Source: Tetrahymena thermophila SB210 (Eukaryota; Ciliophora; Oligohymenophorea; Hymenostomatida; Tetrahymenidae). Taken from it: a DNA stretch of 64,000 nucleotides. Below are positions 38,818 through 51,222 of this stretch, in pieces. The first letter of the stretch is position 1, and each line of letters opens with the position of its first letter. The notes below the pieces were generated by a model, which ran no database searches, was not told the origin of the DNA, and saw only the letters and a list, made by a program, of their open reading frames with translations. The stretch lies in NCBI RefSeq assembly GCF_000189635.1, contig NW_002476360.1, forward strand, positions 9,887 through 73,886. The letters are read 5' to 3'. The translations under genes were made by a program, and so were the position numbers.

Positions 38818-40914
38818 ATGTTTGTAAAAAAAGCTCTTCAAAGTCTCCTCAACAATGCTGTTAGATTCCAGGTAACCTATGATTAACTTACAATACTCTT
38901 TTAACTTCTTAAATATTTAATTAGAATAAACAGCAAATGAGGATGAGCCAGCAATAAGTCTTCAGAAAGCATTTTGAAAATGACAGAGTTGAAGGTAATT
39001 GTAAGTTTATATTGTCAAAGAATATATTTTTTTTCATACCACGTTAATATATCCATCTAGTATATTATGCAGATTGCTAGCATGCTCGATCTTCTGCAAT
39101 AAGATATCATAATTATTAAAAATAAACTTTAAAATAAGATGTAGACATTTATTTTTTACATTTTTTTTCTTAAAATCAAATAGAATTATTCATCATCACT
39201 AAAGACTATGTTGGAAGTTTAAGCAATGTCCTTGAAGTCTTCAAGTCCCATAGAATAAATTTGACTTTCATAGAACCTAAGCTTCTAAATAAAAAGGGAA
39301 AGTAAGTAAATTTAAAGTTACAAGATTTTATTTTACCATTTTTCAATTTATAAAGTAACTAAAATGTCATGTTTATATGCACCTTTGAAGGAAAGAGAGA
39401 AAATAAAAACGTATAAGAAGCATTTAAAGATTTACAATCTAGATTCGATAATGTTAAATTCTCCGATGATGTTAGCGTAGTTCCATGGTATCCAAGAGAT
39501 AGCTCTGATCTTGAACACAGTAAAATGAAAAATCAAACTTCAAAAATAAAATTTTTATTAATAAATAAATAAATTAAGTTGGTGAAGAATTGATGAATGT
39601 AGTAGAAGAAAACTCTGCAGACTTCTTATAATTCACAGTAAATATTTATTTACATAAAATAATATATAATATCAATACAATAAATAAATATATAAATAAA
39701 AAAATAAATAAATGCTTATATTAATTTGGCTAATAGTTTAAAACAAAAGTAGAAATATTTTATTTATCATATGATGAATGTGGAGATAAAATAACCTTTA
39801 ATTAAATCTTTATTTTATTAATTAATTTTTTACATGTTAATATAAAATAAACAAATAAATAAAAGGATCCTGAATACAGAAAAAGAAGAGACTACATTGC
39901 TCAGGTTTCAAAAAGCCATATCTTAGGTTAACCCATTCCCATTTTAGAATATACAGATTAGGAATAGTAAACATGGAGAAGTATTTATAACAAATTAAGT
40001 GTATATCATAAAGATGTGTGCACTGATAAATACTTATACCACAAATCAAAGTTAGAAAAGGAATTAGGAGTTGATAAAAAAATCCCATAATTAAGAGATT
40101 TAGATGATTATCTTAGATCTAAAACTAACTTCAGAATCAAAGCTGCTCATGGTATTCTTACTTAAAGAGAATTTTTAAATGCTTTGGCTCATCGTGTATT
40201 CTTCTCCACTTAGTATATTCGTCATCATAAGGTTCCAGAGTACACTCCTGAACCCGATATTGTTCACGAAGGTATTTATAAATAAATAAATTTAATTTTT
40301 TTACCACAAGATCTAATGATTTGTTAAAAAACTAGTTGTTGGACACATTCCTATGTTTGCTGATCCTGTTGTAGCAGACATAAGTTAAGAAATTGGTTTA
40401 TTGAGCATGGGTGCAAATGATGAATAGTTAAGAAGACTTGGTAATCTTTATTGGTTCACTATTGAATTCGGGGCTTGTAAAGAAAATGGAAAGATGAAGG
40501 GTTATGGAGCTGGTATTGCTAGTTCTATTGGTGAATGCGAAGTAAAAACAATTTAGTTTAAAGTTTTTATTAAAAATTAAAAAATATAAATAGCATTTCT
40601 TAAGCAAGGACTCAAGATTCGAGTACTTGGATCCCTTCAAAGACTGCGACCGTGAGTATCCTATTTAGAAGGTATAACCTGTTTACTTGTATACTAACTC
40701 TTTTGAAGAATGCTTGGAAAGATTGATTAAATTTGGAGACTAAATTAAAAAACCCATGAAAACTTGGTACGATTTCAACACACAAACAGTAAAAATAAAT
40801 TATATCTTTAAGCTATCTCAATTAAAAATTGAAAAATAATTTTAATAAAATTAATAGATTGAATGCGATAGAAGAATCATTGCTACTGAAAAGTAACAAG
40901 AAACTAAAAAATGA
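38818..40914 (+). CDS. PAH: Phenylalanine hydroxylase (aromatic amino acid hydroxylase) with ACT domain
   Basis: Converts phenylalanine to tyrosine using O2, Fe(II) and a pterin cofactor (family knowledge). ATG 38818-38820, TGA 40912-40914. A regulatory ACT domain comes first ([20 protein letters not shown]). The catalytic domain follows: [57 protein letters not shown], then [14 protein letters not shown] with both iron-ligand histidines, and [10 protein letters not shown] with the third ligand Glu, then [12 protein letters not shown]. Exons begin 38818-38871, 38925-38994, 39184-39301, continue at about 39359, 39577-39637 and 39866, and the His-Glu motif is split by an intron at about 40274-40352. 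The N-terminus [18 protein letters not shown] is basic and amphipathic like a mitochondrial presequence. The end (YDFNTQT..IECDRRI) is shorter than the animal enzyme and lacks an obvious tetramer helix. Confidence 0.92.
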
Positions 40915-41725
40915 TAAAAAAATTCATTTTAATCTAAAAAAAACTAATTTATTGTATTTATAACTCAAAAACGCTACTCAATATCAAATTTTATTACATA
41001 GTTTCTATTTTTCTTCATTTATTTTTGTCTGTTTTAGAAAATAAAGCTTTTTAAAATTGATAAATAATTTCTTAATTAAAATTTATTCTTTTTTTTATGT
41101 TTCAATTTTTTAAAGTAATTAATCCTAAAAAAATTTGTGAGTTTCCTCTATTAATTAACAAACATTCTATCCACCTCAAATATTTATATGCTGAAGAATA
41201 TTCCTTTAATTTAACAGGTTGATATTATTTGACTGAAGCCCTTTGGCCTAATTTTAATTTTAATTTTGAATTTCATAAGATGAACTTTTTACATTATTAA
41301 AATGTATATATGTATATATGTAAGTATTTATGTACAAAGAAAGGAAAGTAATATTTATAAAATGCTTTTGTAAAGGATATAGTAAATATATTTATTTCTG
41401 TGAATTTTTATATAAAAGTTAACTAAAAATAAATAATAGTATAATATAAACCTAATTAGTATGAAAATGAAAGTAAATATTATAAATTCAATTATACTCA
41501 CTTTACCAAATAAAAAATTTTATATCATTATCATAATTATAAAATAATAATAAATATAATTGGTGTTTGATTTTGATTGATTTTGATAAATATTGCTATT
41601 TATTTCTAATTTCTTTTTAAAAATTAAAGTAGAAGAAACAATCAAAAGTAATTGATTATTGAGAGTATATCTAATTATTAGAACATTAGTTATAATTTTT
41701 CATAGCTTTAAAAAATTTGTATTAT
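40915..41725. other. Spacer between PAH and channel 2
   Basis: About 0.8 kb of AT-rich DNA with short TATG repeats near 41300. Both neighbours point the same way, so it should hold the 3' end of PAH and the promoter of channel 2. No gene seen. Confidence 0.6.
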
Positions 41726-43348
41726 ATGAATAAAGAATATAATACTATTGAAAATTGGATTACATAGAGTAGCCAAGATATAAAAGGTAGATTAAATGTT
41801 TATCCTTCGGATTCTAAAAAAAATTAAACTCTCTAATAATTTGATGTTGGCTAACCAAGAAATTCTCTATACTTAATATCTCCATAAATCTCAAAAGAAT
41901 TTTAATAATAAGATAATGAAGAAAATTATGTCAGCGCTAGAAATTTACAAGATAAATCAGAGTATGAGGAAGCTAATTAATATTTAAGTAAAAGCTAATA
42001 AGATTTGTTTCTTTAGAATACTGAAAGAAGTAATCTAAATGGTATTCAACCACTTAATTCTACTATCTATCCAAAGATTAATCTTTATGGAAAATAAGAA
42101 GAAAATTCAAAAATAGAATATTCAAATGAAGAGTACAATATTAGTAATAGATAGTAATTTTTTCATGCTTCTTAATAAGACTAGTTAAATTCCTTTAGAT
42201 TTTAATTAGATCATAAAAATGAAAATTATTCTTAAAATTTTGATGATCTTAGTAGAAATAAGTCAAATAAGAATGTGAATTTTTAGAGTATTAATGAGAA
42301 AAGAAGAAGTAGCAAGATGCAATCAGAGTTATTTTAATAGTCTTTGCAAAAGATAATTTAATAATAAAATATTTAAAATATAGTAAATACTGAAATAACA
42401 CCAAAAGAGCAGCAAAACGATATTAATAAGTCTTAAAAGTTAGCCTAATAAATTGCGTAATAAAAGAGCTTAGAGCAAACTTAAATTGATGACTTTTAAT
42501 AGAACAAATTAAATATTTAAAAGCTCAAAAAAAAAGGAGAAAAAATGGCTAACACTTTTGTAATAAGAGTGAAACGCTTTTAAAGGTTTTTAAAAAATAT
42601 GAAAGACTTATCTCAATCCTACAAATTTAAAACTATGAATCTTGAATAAAAATAAAAATTTAATGATTTATCGTTTTTTTAATCAAGAAAAAAATAGATC
42701 TCAGTGGCTATTGATAGCTAAAAAATAATTTCTAAACTGTTCAATAAATTTATTTCTAAATTAACTAACTCCATTCCTGTTTTTGATCCTTTGAATTTTG
42801 CTATAATAGCTTTTGAGATTGTTATTTTAATAGTTTTAATCACTTAAATGCTCATTTTACCATTAGCTGACTCATTCAATATTGACTTCTTTAAGATAGG
42901 AATCTGTAAAATATTTTTCTATTCTCTTCCTGCTCTAATACTTTTGATTGCTATATTTATAAAATTAAACACAGGTTTTTTCAAAGAAAACATAGTTGTG
43001 AGCAATAGAAAAAAAATTTTTCTTCATTACCATTATAGTGGAGGGCTTGTCATAGATTTAATAACTGTCTTTTCAATAGTAGTGACTTAATTTACTTAAA
43101 ACTCTTATGTCTATTTATTTTTCATCCTAAGACTTTATTAAATATAGAAAGTCATTACTAAAATAGATACTAAGTTTTCATTATCTTAAAGAGTCCCATT
43201 TAGCTTTTAAATAACTAAACTCATATTTCTTGTTTTGATGTTGGCGCATATGAACGGTGTGTATTTTTATTTCCTTTAAACAATATTTTTTGTTCTTAAT
43301 CATGATAGTTTAATTTAAAAAAAGGCTCTTTTTAATTAAATTTATATC

Positions 43349-43392
<44 letters not shown>

Positions 43393-45979
43393 AGGTTGCA
43401 TTTTTAATTACGTTGCTAAAGGTTTAGATGAAAGTTGGCTTACAAAAAATAATTTATAGCATACTGAATGGCAAGTGAGATATATTAATAGTGTATATTT
43501 TTCATTTATAACTATGGTAACTGTTGGATATGGAGACATAACTCCTATTTCTCTTGAAGAGAAAGTCTTTGTAATCTTTATGGTAGCTTACAGTTGTGGA
43601 GTTTTTGGTTATATTGTAAGCAGCATAGGTAATATTTTCACTGAGAGAGCACAGATAAAAGCAAAATATAAGTATGTATTTATTTTTTTATCAATTACTA
43701 AAATTATAATTTTATTTTAATTGAAGGAGATAATTAGTTGATATTATTCACTATATGAGAACGAGGAATATTGATTAGGCAATCTAAACCTAAGTATTTT
43801 AATATTTGAATTACTTAGAATAAATGGATCACTATAATCATTAAAAGGGTGAGTATATTGTATAAAAACTTTCTCCATATCTTCAATAATAAATTAATAT
43901 GAATTCTTACTATCCATTTCTAAATAAGACTACTATTTTTAAACTAAATTTTAAAGACTCTGTTTTAGTAAATGCATCACTTAAAATGAAAGAATTAACT
44001 TTTGGACCAGGTTAAATAATATTCAATTAAAATGACTGCGATAACAGATTATTTTACATCCTGAAAGGAGAAGTACAACTAATACACAATAGCCACAACA
44101 TTTGCACTAAAGATGTAAAAATTTAGGTTAATAATACTTTTAAAGGCTTAATAATTTATCTTTTAAATTAGGAAAATGATAACTGTTTTGGAATAAGTGA
44201 GTTCTTTAGTGGTGAGGCAAGAAATCTATGTGCTAGAAGTAAAACTGTGTCCTAAATTTTATACCTTGAGCTTAGCTAGTTCAAATAAATTCTAAAAGAA
44301 GATCCCTATGAATATGTAATTAATCTTTTTTAATCCAAAAAAAAATATTTAAAATAACTTAACTTCTCAACTATATATAATCTGTCAGTATCCTTTTAAG
44401 AAAAAAGTTTTTTGGAATCGAAGTCTTTATTTGAAATTTATGTTATATACTGATTGTAATAAATGAGAGGTTACAATATAAAAATAGTAAAAACCACTCT
44501 TTTGATTTCCATTTATTTTATTGTAAACTACGATTTTTGAATACTTAATTAAAAATAATAAAACTTTAAAAAATATTTTTTACTTTTAAAAAGAAAATTA
44601 ATTAAATAATATATTAATTTAAAAAGGAGAAATTTTGCTGTTTGAAGGATTAAATTATTCAAAGTAGAATCGTAGTTGATTAAGCTTGTTTTTTTTGTAA
44701 AAGATATGACCACGAATATATTGAATGCCCTTACTATACTGTAAAACACTAGAAGTAATTAATAATTGAAAAGAGTAAGGTAAGTATAAATTAGATTAGA
44801 AAGCAATCAGAGAGAAAATTGAAACAAAAATTTAGTAGTTTATTGGAGAATAATGAAGTTAGACTAAACTTAAAAGCGGTGAGAATAAACTATGTTAACA
44901 ATTTAATTATAGATAAAGAGCAAATGATTTAACTTATCCTTAATACTTGTGAAATGGAAACAGATATAGATTTTTATAGAAAATATGATTCATTTTATTT
45001 AAAATAAAATAATGATAATCAAGAATTTACTGCTGTACTTATACCTAATGATAAAATTGCTGAAGAGTTTTACTCTCAAGATGAAGAAGAAGAAGAGAGC
45101 GATGAAGATGAATAAGAAGCGTTAGATACCCTAAATCCTGTATCAAATATGCATAAGAAGGTTAGTAGAAGTTCTATTTTAGCAATTGATAGTAATTTGG
45201 AAGAATAAAAAATTTCATCACAAACGTCACTAGTTTCTTCAAGAAATTAGTAGAGAAAAAACACTTCATAATAAGGATAGACACCAAACTAGAATACTCC
45301 GAATCCTATTTCGAGTATTATAATGAATGATAAATTATCTATGTTTAAAGAAAATAATAATCAAATTGGTAATAAAAAAACATTTATGTAAAGGTAGCAG
45401 TCTACTAAGAGACTTTCCAACATATCTCACTACTAAAAGCAAAATACAATAAAAGATCCTCAAAAGACTATCGAAGAGAATTTACTTAAGTATATAGTCA
45501 GCTTAATAGCACAAAATCAAACTAAGCACAAAGCAAGTACTTAATTAGAAGTAGATTCTCACATCTAAGCAAATGAATTTTTTACAATAAATGATTTTGA
45601 TTAAATGCAAGAATTCATTCGCTATTTCCCAAAAAGCAACTATCTTTGTGTTTTAGAGTAAAGCAATAAATTATCTTAAAAAAGATAGAGAGTGATTATT
45701 AAAAGGAGAAAAAAGACTTTTAGAAAAAATACAGTTTTATAATCTCCTACAGCTATCAGAAGAAGTAGAATGAATACAAGATTCACTGCTTATACAAATA
45801 AAATCGAAAATACATCAATAAACTAAAATATTGCTAATGATTAAATACAGGTTTCTTAAAATAAAAATATAGATAAATCTATTGATAATTAAGAATCACC
45901 TTTAAGTGAAAATAATAAATCTTAATTTTATAAATCACCTGAAATTCCTAAATCTAGTTTCTTCAAAAAATTACAATGA
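41726..45979 (+). CDS. Channel 2: six-TM K+ channel with CNBD-like domain and zinc knuckle (~1,230 aa)
   Basis: ATG 41726-41728, TGA 45977-45979. A ~370-residue Q/N-rich N-terminus leads to membrane segments starting FDPLNFAIIAFEIVILIVLI (about 42783). Next come ADSFNIDFFKIGICKIFFYS, GGLVIDLITVFSIVVT, a weakly charged S4 (ILRLYQIQKVITKIDTKF) and the pore VYFSFITMVTVGYGDITP near 43493. The C-linker and CNBD follow (MKELTFGPGQIIFNQND, RLFYILKGEVQL, FGISEFFSGEARNLCARSKT); the last stretch keeps the binding-cassette Arg at 44235. A CCHC knuckle is at 44687-44728. Acidic and low-complexity regions and a conserved FIRYFPKSNYLCVL motif precede the end. Introns: 43257-43394 (with an ATTT microsatellite), about 43671-43731, 44127-44171 and an unusually long one at about 44321-44632. 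It is the founder-like member of one of two types in the tandem block. Confidence 0.9.
43351..43390 (+). repeat. (ATTT)10 microsatellite inside a channel 2 intron
   Basis: Ten uninterrupted ATTT units sit just before the 3' splice site of the intron 43257-43394. Channels 3, 4 and 6 have a ~60-85-bp intron at the same position without the repeat. Confidence 0.9.
44687..44728 (+). other. Zinc knuckle motif in channel 2
   Basis: CFFCKRYDHEYIEC fits C-x2-C-x4-H-x4-C. It follows the CNBD after an intron and the conserved EKFC.LKDQ lead-in. Confidence 0.8.
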
Positions 45980-47196
45980 AAAATGATGTTTTGCTCTAAG
46001 ATAAATTAATTATTTACTTGTTGCAATATTATTTATTTATATAAATATCACTTATTTTAGTAATAAGAAAAAAGAAAAACTTCAATTGTTCAAAATTTAT
46101 ATAAAAGAAATGAAAATTGATTTCTTAAGGAAATTTGAGATTTGAGAAATAAAAATAATGACGTAAGAGGAAAAATAAGTGATATCATAATAGTTTAAAA
46201 ATAAATATAAATCTCCAGTTCCAGTTCAGTAAAATTAACAAATTAATTTTTTAATTAATTTTATTAATGTTTTTTCTTTATCAGTTACTTCATAAATTTA
46301 ATAATTTAAAGCAATATTTGTCATAATTACATCACTATAATAGTAACGTGACTTTAATGCAAAAAAAATATTGTTTTTTTGGTTTTTTTTGTTAAAAAAG
46401 TAATAATTCTTTATATTTATATGAACTTTTTCTAGAAAATAATTTACTGTCTACTCAATTTACAGAAATTATAAGTTTTGATCGTCTAAATTTTTATTTA
46501 AATGACAAAGTTAAAATATTATAATTCATTTGTTTTGCATTCTTTTTATCATTAGAGGCAAATTTTAGTAAAAAATAAGAATAAAATCATTTACTTGAAA
46601 ATGAAAAGTTTTTAAATTTAACAAGTATATTTTTTATTATGAAATAAAAATAATAATTCAACATAAAATTTATTAATTAAGACTATCAAAAAAACTTCTT
46701 TGTAATGCTTGTAATTTATAAAATTAGGTTTCCCTCAAATAATATTTAAGTAAATATCTACAATTATAGACATTCATTCTAGCTTAATTGCTTAAAATAT
46801 TAAAATATTTTCATATTTGTATTATTTTATTCTATTTTTCATACAAAATTTTTAGGCCGTGTTTTATCCTCTTTTTTTAATTTTTTGAGACATTAACAAA
46901 AATTTGCTGGCTTATATTTTAATTTATATCAAAGATAATAAACATAGTAATTAATACACTAAATAACTATAATATGAATCTAAAAATTTAATGTTTATCT
47001 TTTCTTTTTATGTGTTTTTTATGATTAAATTGAATTTAAATGTTTAATACAATTTAATTATCTTAATCTAATTAAACATAATAAAAAAAATAACAAAAAT
47101 TTTTAAATAAAAAACACAATTTACGAATTCTTAACTAAAATTAAGCAAAAATACGCACTCATTTTTTATTGTTATTTTATTCAAGTAATAGATAAA
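45980..47196. other. Spacer between channels 2 and 3
   Basis: About 1.2 kb of AT-rich DNA without a gene. The stretch around 46730-46870 (CTCAAATAATATTTAAGTAA and following) recurs near 52690 and 60487, upstream of channels 4 and 6, so the spacer is part of the duplicated unit. Confidence 0.65.
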
Positions 47197-50100
47197 ATGA
47201 ACTAAAACTAGATTAAATAGGGTCAAAATTCATAAAATTTAGAGGGTTTGAATAAAATAATGTGTCTATATTAATTAAACTAAGGAGCAAATGCATATCT
47301 GCATAGTTAATAATTTGATACTAACCTACTCAATCATACATTAAATACATCTCCTACAAAAAACTAAATGGAATATTAAAGTTAAGAAAATGAAGAAAAT
47401 TATGTAAGCGTAAGGGATTTCGCTGAAGTTAATAGCACAAGCTAATGCATGAATAAAAGCTAATTAGAATATCTTCTCATAAGAACTGAAAGACAAAAAC
47501 AAAATGGTCTTCAACCATTAAATTCTACCATTCACCCAAAAATTAATTTATGTGAGAAGTAGCAAGAAAATGCAAGAATGGAAAACTTTATTAGATAACC
47601 CAGCCGTAATTTATCAAAATAACAAAGAAAAATCTCTTATGTAAAAACAAGACCAGCTAAAATTTCAATTTGTGAAAGTCTAGAGCCTAAAGAGAGTGAA
47701 GGTGCAATCTAAGGTTCACCATTTTATAAACAAAATACATTTAATAAAAATTTAAATTAAAGAAGAAGAAGTAGCAGGATGCAAGTAGAACAATTTTAAA
47801 ATACTTTAATAAAAATTATTTAAAATAAAACTAATAACTAACAATAATAAAAGCAGAAATTGCTTGATATTCCTGATTAAAATGAGGCCTTATAAACTTA
47901 AGAATAAGAAAAAATCCAAATTTAAAATTAATTAGGAGAAGACTAGTGTAAATTAGGTACATTTTAAAAGTTAAAAAAGAAAGATGAAAAGCTAAAAAAT
48001 GCACTTGTATCTCGTTTGGGTATATTCTCAAGATTTATAAGAAATATAAAGAATTTGTCTCAGCTTTATAAATTTAGAATTATGAAAACAGAATAAAAAT
48101 TAAGATTTAATGATAAATCTTTCTACTAACAAAAAAAGTAAGAAATGGGAAATGAAAACTTTAGTAAAAAAATACTCTTTAGAATATTTTCTAAAATTTT
48201 TTAAAAGTTAGCAAAATAAATACCAGTATTTGATCCACTACATTTTGCTGTACTTAGTTTAGATTTCATTGTTTTGATAACTTTAACAGCTCAACTATTT
48301 ACTCTTCCATTGGCTGACTCATTTGAAGTTAATTATTTAAAATAAGGATGGTGTAAAGTGGTATTTTATTATATTCCAGCTATCGCTCTAATAGCTTCTA
48401 TATTTACGAAACTAAATACTGGATTTTTTAAAGAAAATATAGCTGTCAATGATAGGAAAAAAATTTTTCTGAACTATTACTATAGCGGAGGACTTGTGAT
48501 AGATTTTATTACTGTTCTTTCTTTTTTAGTAACATAAGACATTTATGACTATGTATTTTTACTACTCAAGATTTATTAAATTCAGAACTCAATAGTAAAG
48601 GTAGATACAAAATTTTCATTATCTTAGAGATTTCCATTAAGTTTTCAAATATTTAAGCTTATTTTTCTTGTAATGTTCCTTGCCCATTTAAATGGTAATT
48701 GATATTTTTTTTGAAATTCTTAATAAATATTTTGCCAAATAAATAACTATTAGGTTGCATTTTTTACTAAGTAGCTAAAAATGTTGATGAAAGCTGGATA
48801 ACAAAAAATAATTTAATGACTGCAGACTGGTATGCTAAATATATAAATAGTGTATACTTTTCTTTCATTACTATGGTAACTGTTGGATATGGAGATATAA
48901 CACCAGTTTCTCTCTAAGAGAAAGTTTTTGTTATTTTCATGGTTGTTTATAGCTGTGGGTTTTTCGGCTACATTGTAAGCAGTATAGGTAATATTTTTAC
49001 TTAGAGAGCTTAAATACAAGCAAACTACAAGTAATTAATTATTGGTTAATTTATATTTAAATATATTTATTTTTAGATAATATTATTTATTTTCTAGTAA
49101 GTAAGAAGTAAATCAATTTAAAATATATTATCTTTAATTATTTGAAATTTTGAATTTAAAATATTTTATTTCTTAAAAAGGAGATAATTAGTCGATATGA
49201 TTTAATATATGAGAACAAGAAATATTAGTTAGATGATCTAGTAATAAGTATTTTAATATTTACATTACTTAGAGTAGATGGATTATTACAACCATTAAAA
49301 AGGAGAAGAAATAGTCAAAAAGCTTTCACCTTACCTCTAATAACAAATTAATATAAATTCCTATTATCCTTTTCTTAAAAGCTCGAATTATTTTAAACTA
49401 AATTTCAAAGACTCTATCTTAATAAATGCCTCTCTCAAAATGAAAGAACTTACTTTTGGTCCTGGCTAAATAATATTTAAATAAAACGATTAAGATAATA
49501 GATTATTTTACATTCTAAAAGGAGAAGTGTAGCTAAGTAGCAACAATCATCAAATTTGCATCAAAAATGTAAAGCAGTAAAATTTAAATTTTCTAATAAA
49601 CGTTCTAAATAAAAAATAGGAGAAAGATAATTGCTTTGGGATAAACGAATTTTTTACAGGAGAGTGTAGAAACTTAGAAGCTAAAAGCTTAACTGTTTCT
49701 TAAATTTTATATTTAGAGTTGAATGAATTCAAGCAAGTATTGAAAGAAGATCCTTTGGAATACGTAAATTAAAATATTTTCAAATATAACTTCAAAAAAT
49801 TAAAAAAAATTGAATAAATATTTTTAAATAATAAATTAGGAAAAATTTTGTTCACTTAAAGATTAAGTTATCTTCAGTAAGATATCAATTGATTAGCCAT
49901 GCTTTTTTTGCAATAAATTTAGTCATAGGTACGACTAATGCCCTTTTTACACATTGAAAAATTAAAGATTATTAATGATTGAAAGAAGTAATAGAAGCAT
50001 TAGCTAAGAAAGAAAATACTTTGAGAGATATGATCGCTTTAAGTTTAATAGTTTATTTGAAAATGCAGAAGTCAAGTTAAATTTAAGAGCTATTAGGTTA

Positions 50101-51222
50101 AATTACATAAATAATTTGGCTATCGATAAGAATGAAATGATACAGCTTGCACAAAATACTATTGAAATTGAGAATGATGTAGATTTTTATAGGTACAATG
50201 ATGCCTTTTAATTAAAATAAAACAACGAAGGATAAGATTTTAATATCATTTTAATAAGTTCTGATAAAATAGCTGACGAGTTTTTTTTAGAAGAAGAAAA
50301 GTTAGAAAATGGTGAAGAAGGTAATGAAAGATTAAACCCAATAATTAATTCTTAAAAGAAAATAGCCACAAGCTCAATAGTAGCAACAGAAATTCTGATA
50401 GAAGAAAATAAAAATTAACATTAGTCTACACTTCAAAACTCTCAAAATCTGTTTAAGAAATCAAATTCTTTTTTGCAAAACGCATTTCATACCTAAAATA
50501 GTAGTAATTTAAATATGTAAAATTATGAGAAACTTCACCCTATAAAGGAGCAATTTTCAACAACAAACTATAAAATTCAAAACCACACTAGATAATAATC
50601 TTGGAGAAAAAATTCAGATACTTCTATATCAAGTTATCAAAATAAAAGTGTTGAAGCATCTTCTTCAAGAATATAAGACTAAAATCTGCTAAAGCAAATA
50701 ATAAGCTATATTGAGCTTACTCAAATCAAATAAGAAGTTGAAAATTAGCAGGAAGTTTCATATAATATTTAAAAAGATGAATTTTTTTGCATAAATGAAT
50801 TTGATTAATTATAAGAATTTACTAGGTATTTTCCAAAAAGCAATTTTAGTTAGGTTTTAGGATAAATAAATAAAGCAAATTTAAAAAAGCAAAAAGTTCC
50901 TTTGAAAAAGGCAAAAAAAAACTAAAATAGACCAAATAATACAGTTTTTAAAAGTTAAGCTATTAAGAAAAAAAATACTTTATCAAATATAAATACTTAA
51001 TGTACTCAAGCTAATATGCATAAAAAATCATAAGAAACACCTCTTGCTATTGCAAAATCATCAAGTTATAACTAATCCAATTCTGAGAGTTTGAGTAACG
51101 TTCTATCATGTAGAACTTAAGAAATACAAGACTTTAACATAGATCAAAAAAGTGAAAATAAACTTTTATAAAGTTAACAAGGAGATAATATAAGATCACA
51201 CTTTTTAAAACCCTTGTAGTGA
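47197..51222 (+). CDS. Channel 3: six-TM K+ channel with CNBD-like domain and zinc knuckle (~1,230 aa)
   Basis: ATG 47197-47199, TGA 51220-51222. The order is the same as in channel 2. A Q-rich N-terminus is followed by transmembrane segments (FDPLHFAVLSLDFIVLITLT, ADSFEVNYLKQGWCKVVFYY). S4 is nearly uncharged (LLKIYQIQNSIVKVDTKF) and the pore is VYFSFITMVTVGYGDITP near 48850. The CNBD is RLFYILKGEVQL...FGINEFFTGECRNLEAKSLT, where the binding-cassette Arg is Lys (49683-49685). A CCHC knuckle lies at 49900-49941, then a long Ser/Asn-rich tail with FTRYFPKSN. Introns: about 48694-48753, 49032-49179, 49569-49618 and 49767-49839. It is closest to channels 4 and 6. Cyclic-nucleotide regulation is uncertain because the cassette is altered. 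Confidence 0.9.
49900..49941 (+). other. Zinc knuckle motif in channel 3
   Basis: CFFCNKFSHRYDQC fits C-x2-C-x4-H-x4-C; the Gln before the last Cys is a TAA codon, so the motif is only visible with the ciliate code. Confidence 0.8.

Noticed and set aside
40428-40640. 70-aa minus-strand ORF and 83-aa ORF at 39837-40088
   Set aside because: Antisense to phenylalanine hydroxylase exons that carry conserved family motifs.
48813-49019. 68-aa minus-strand ORF, with a twin at 62551-62757
   Set aside because: Antisense to the pore region of channels 3 and 6; the resemblance of the two simply reflects the paralogous sense strands.
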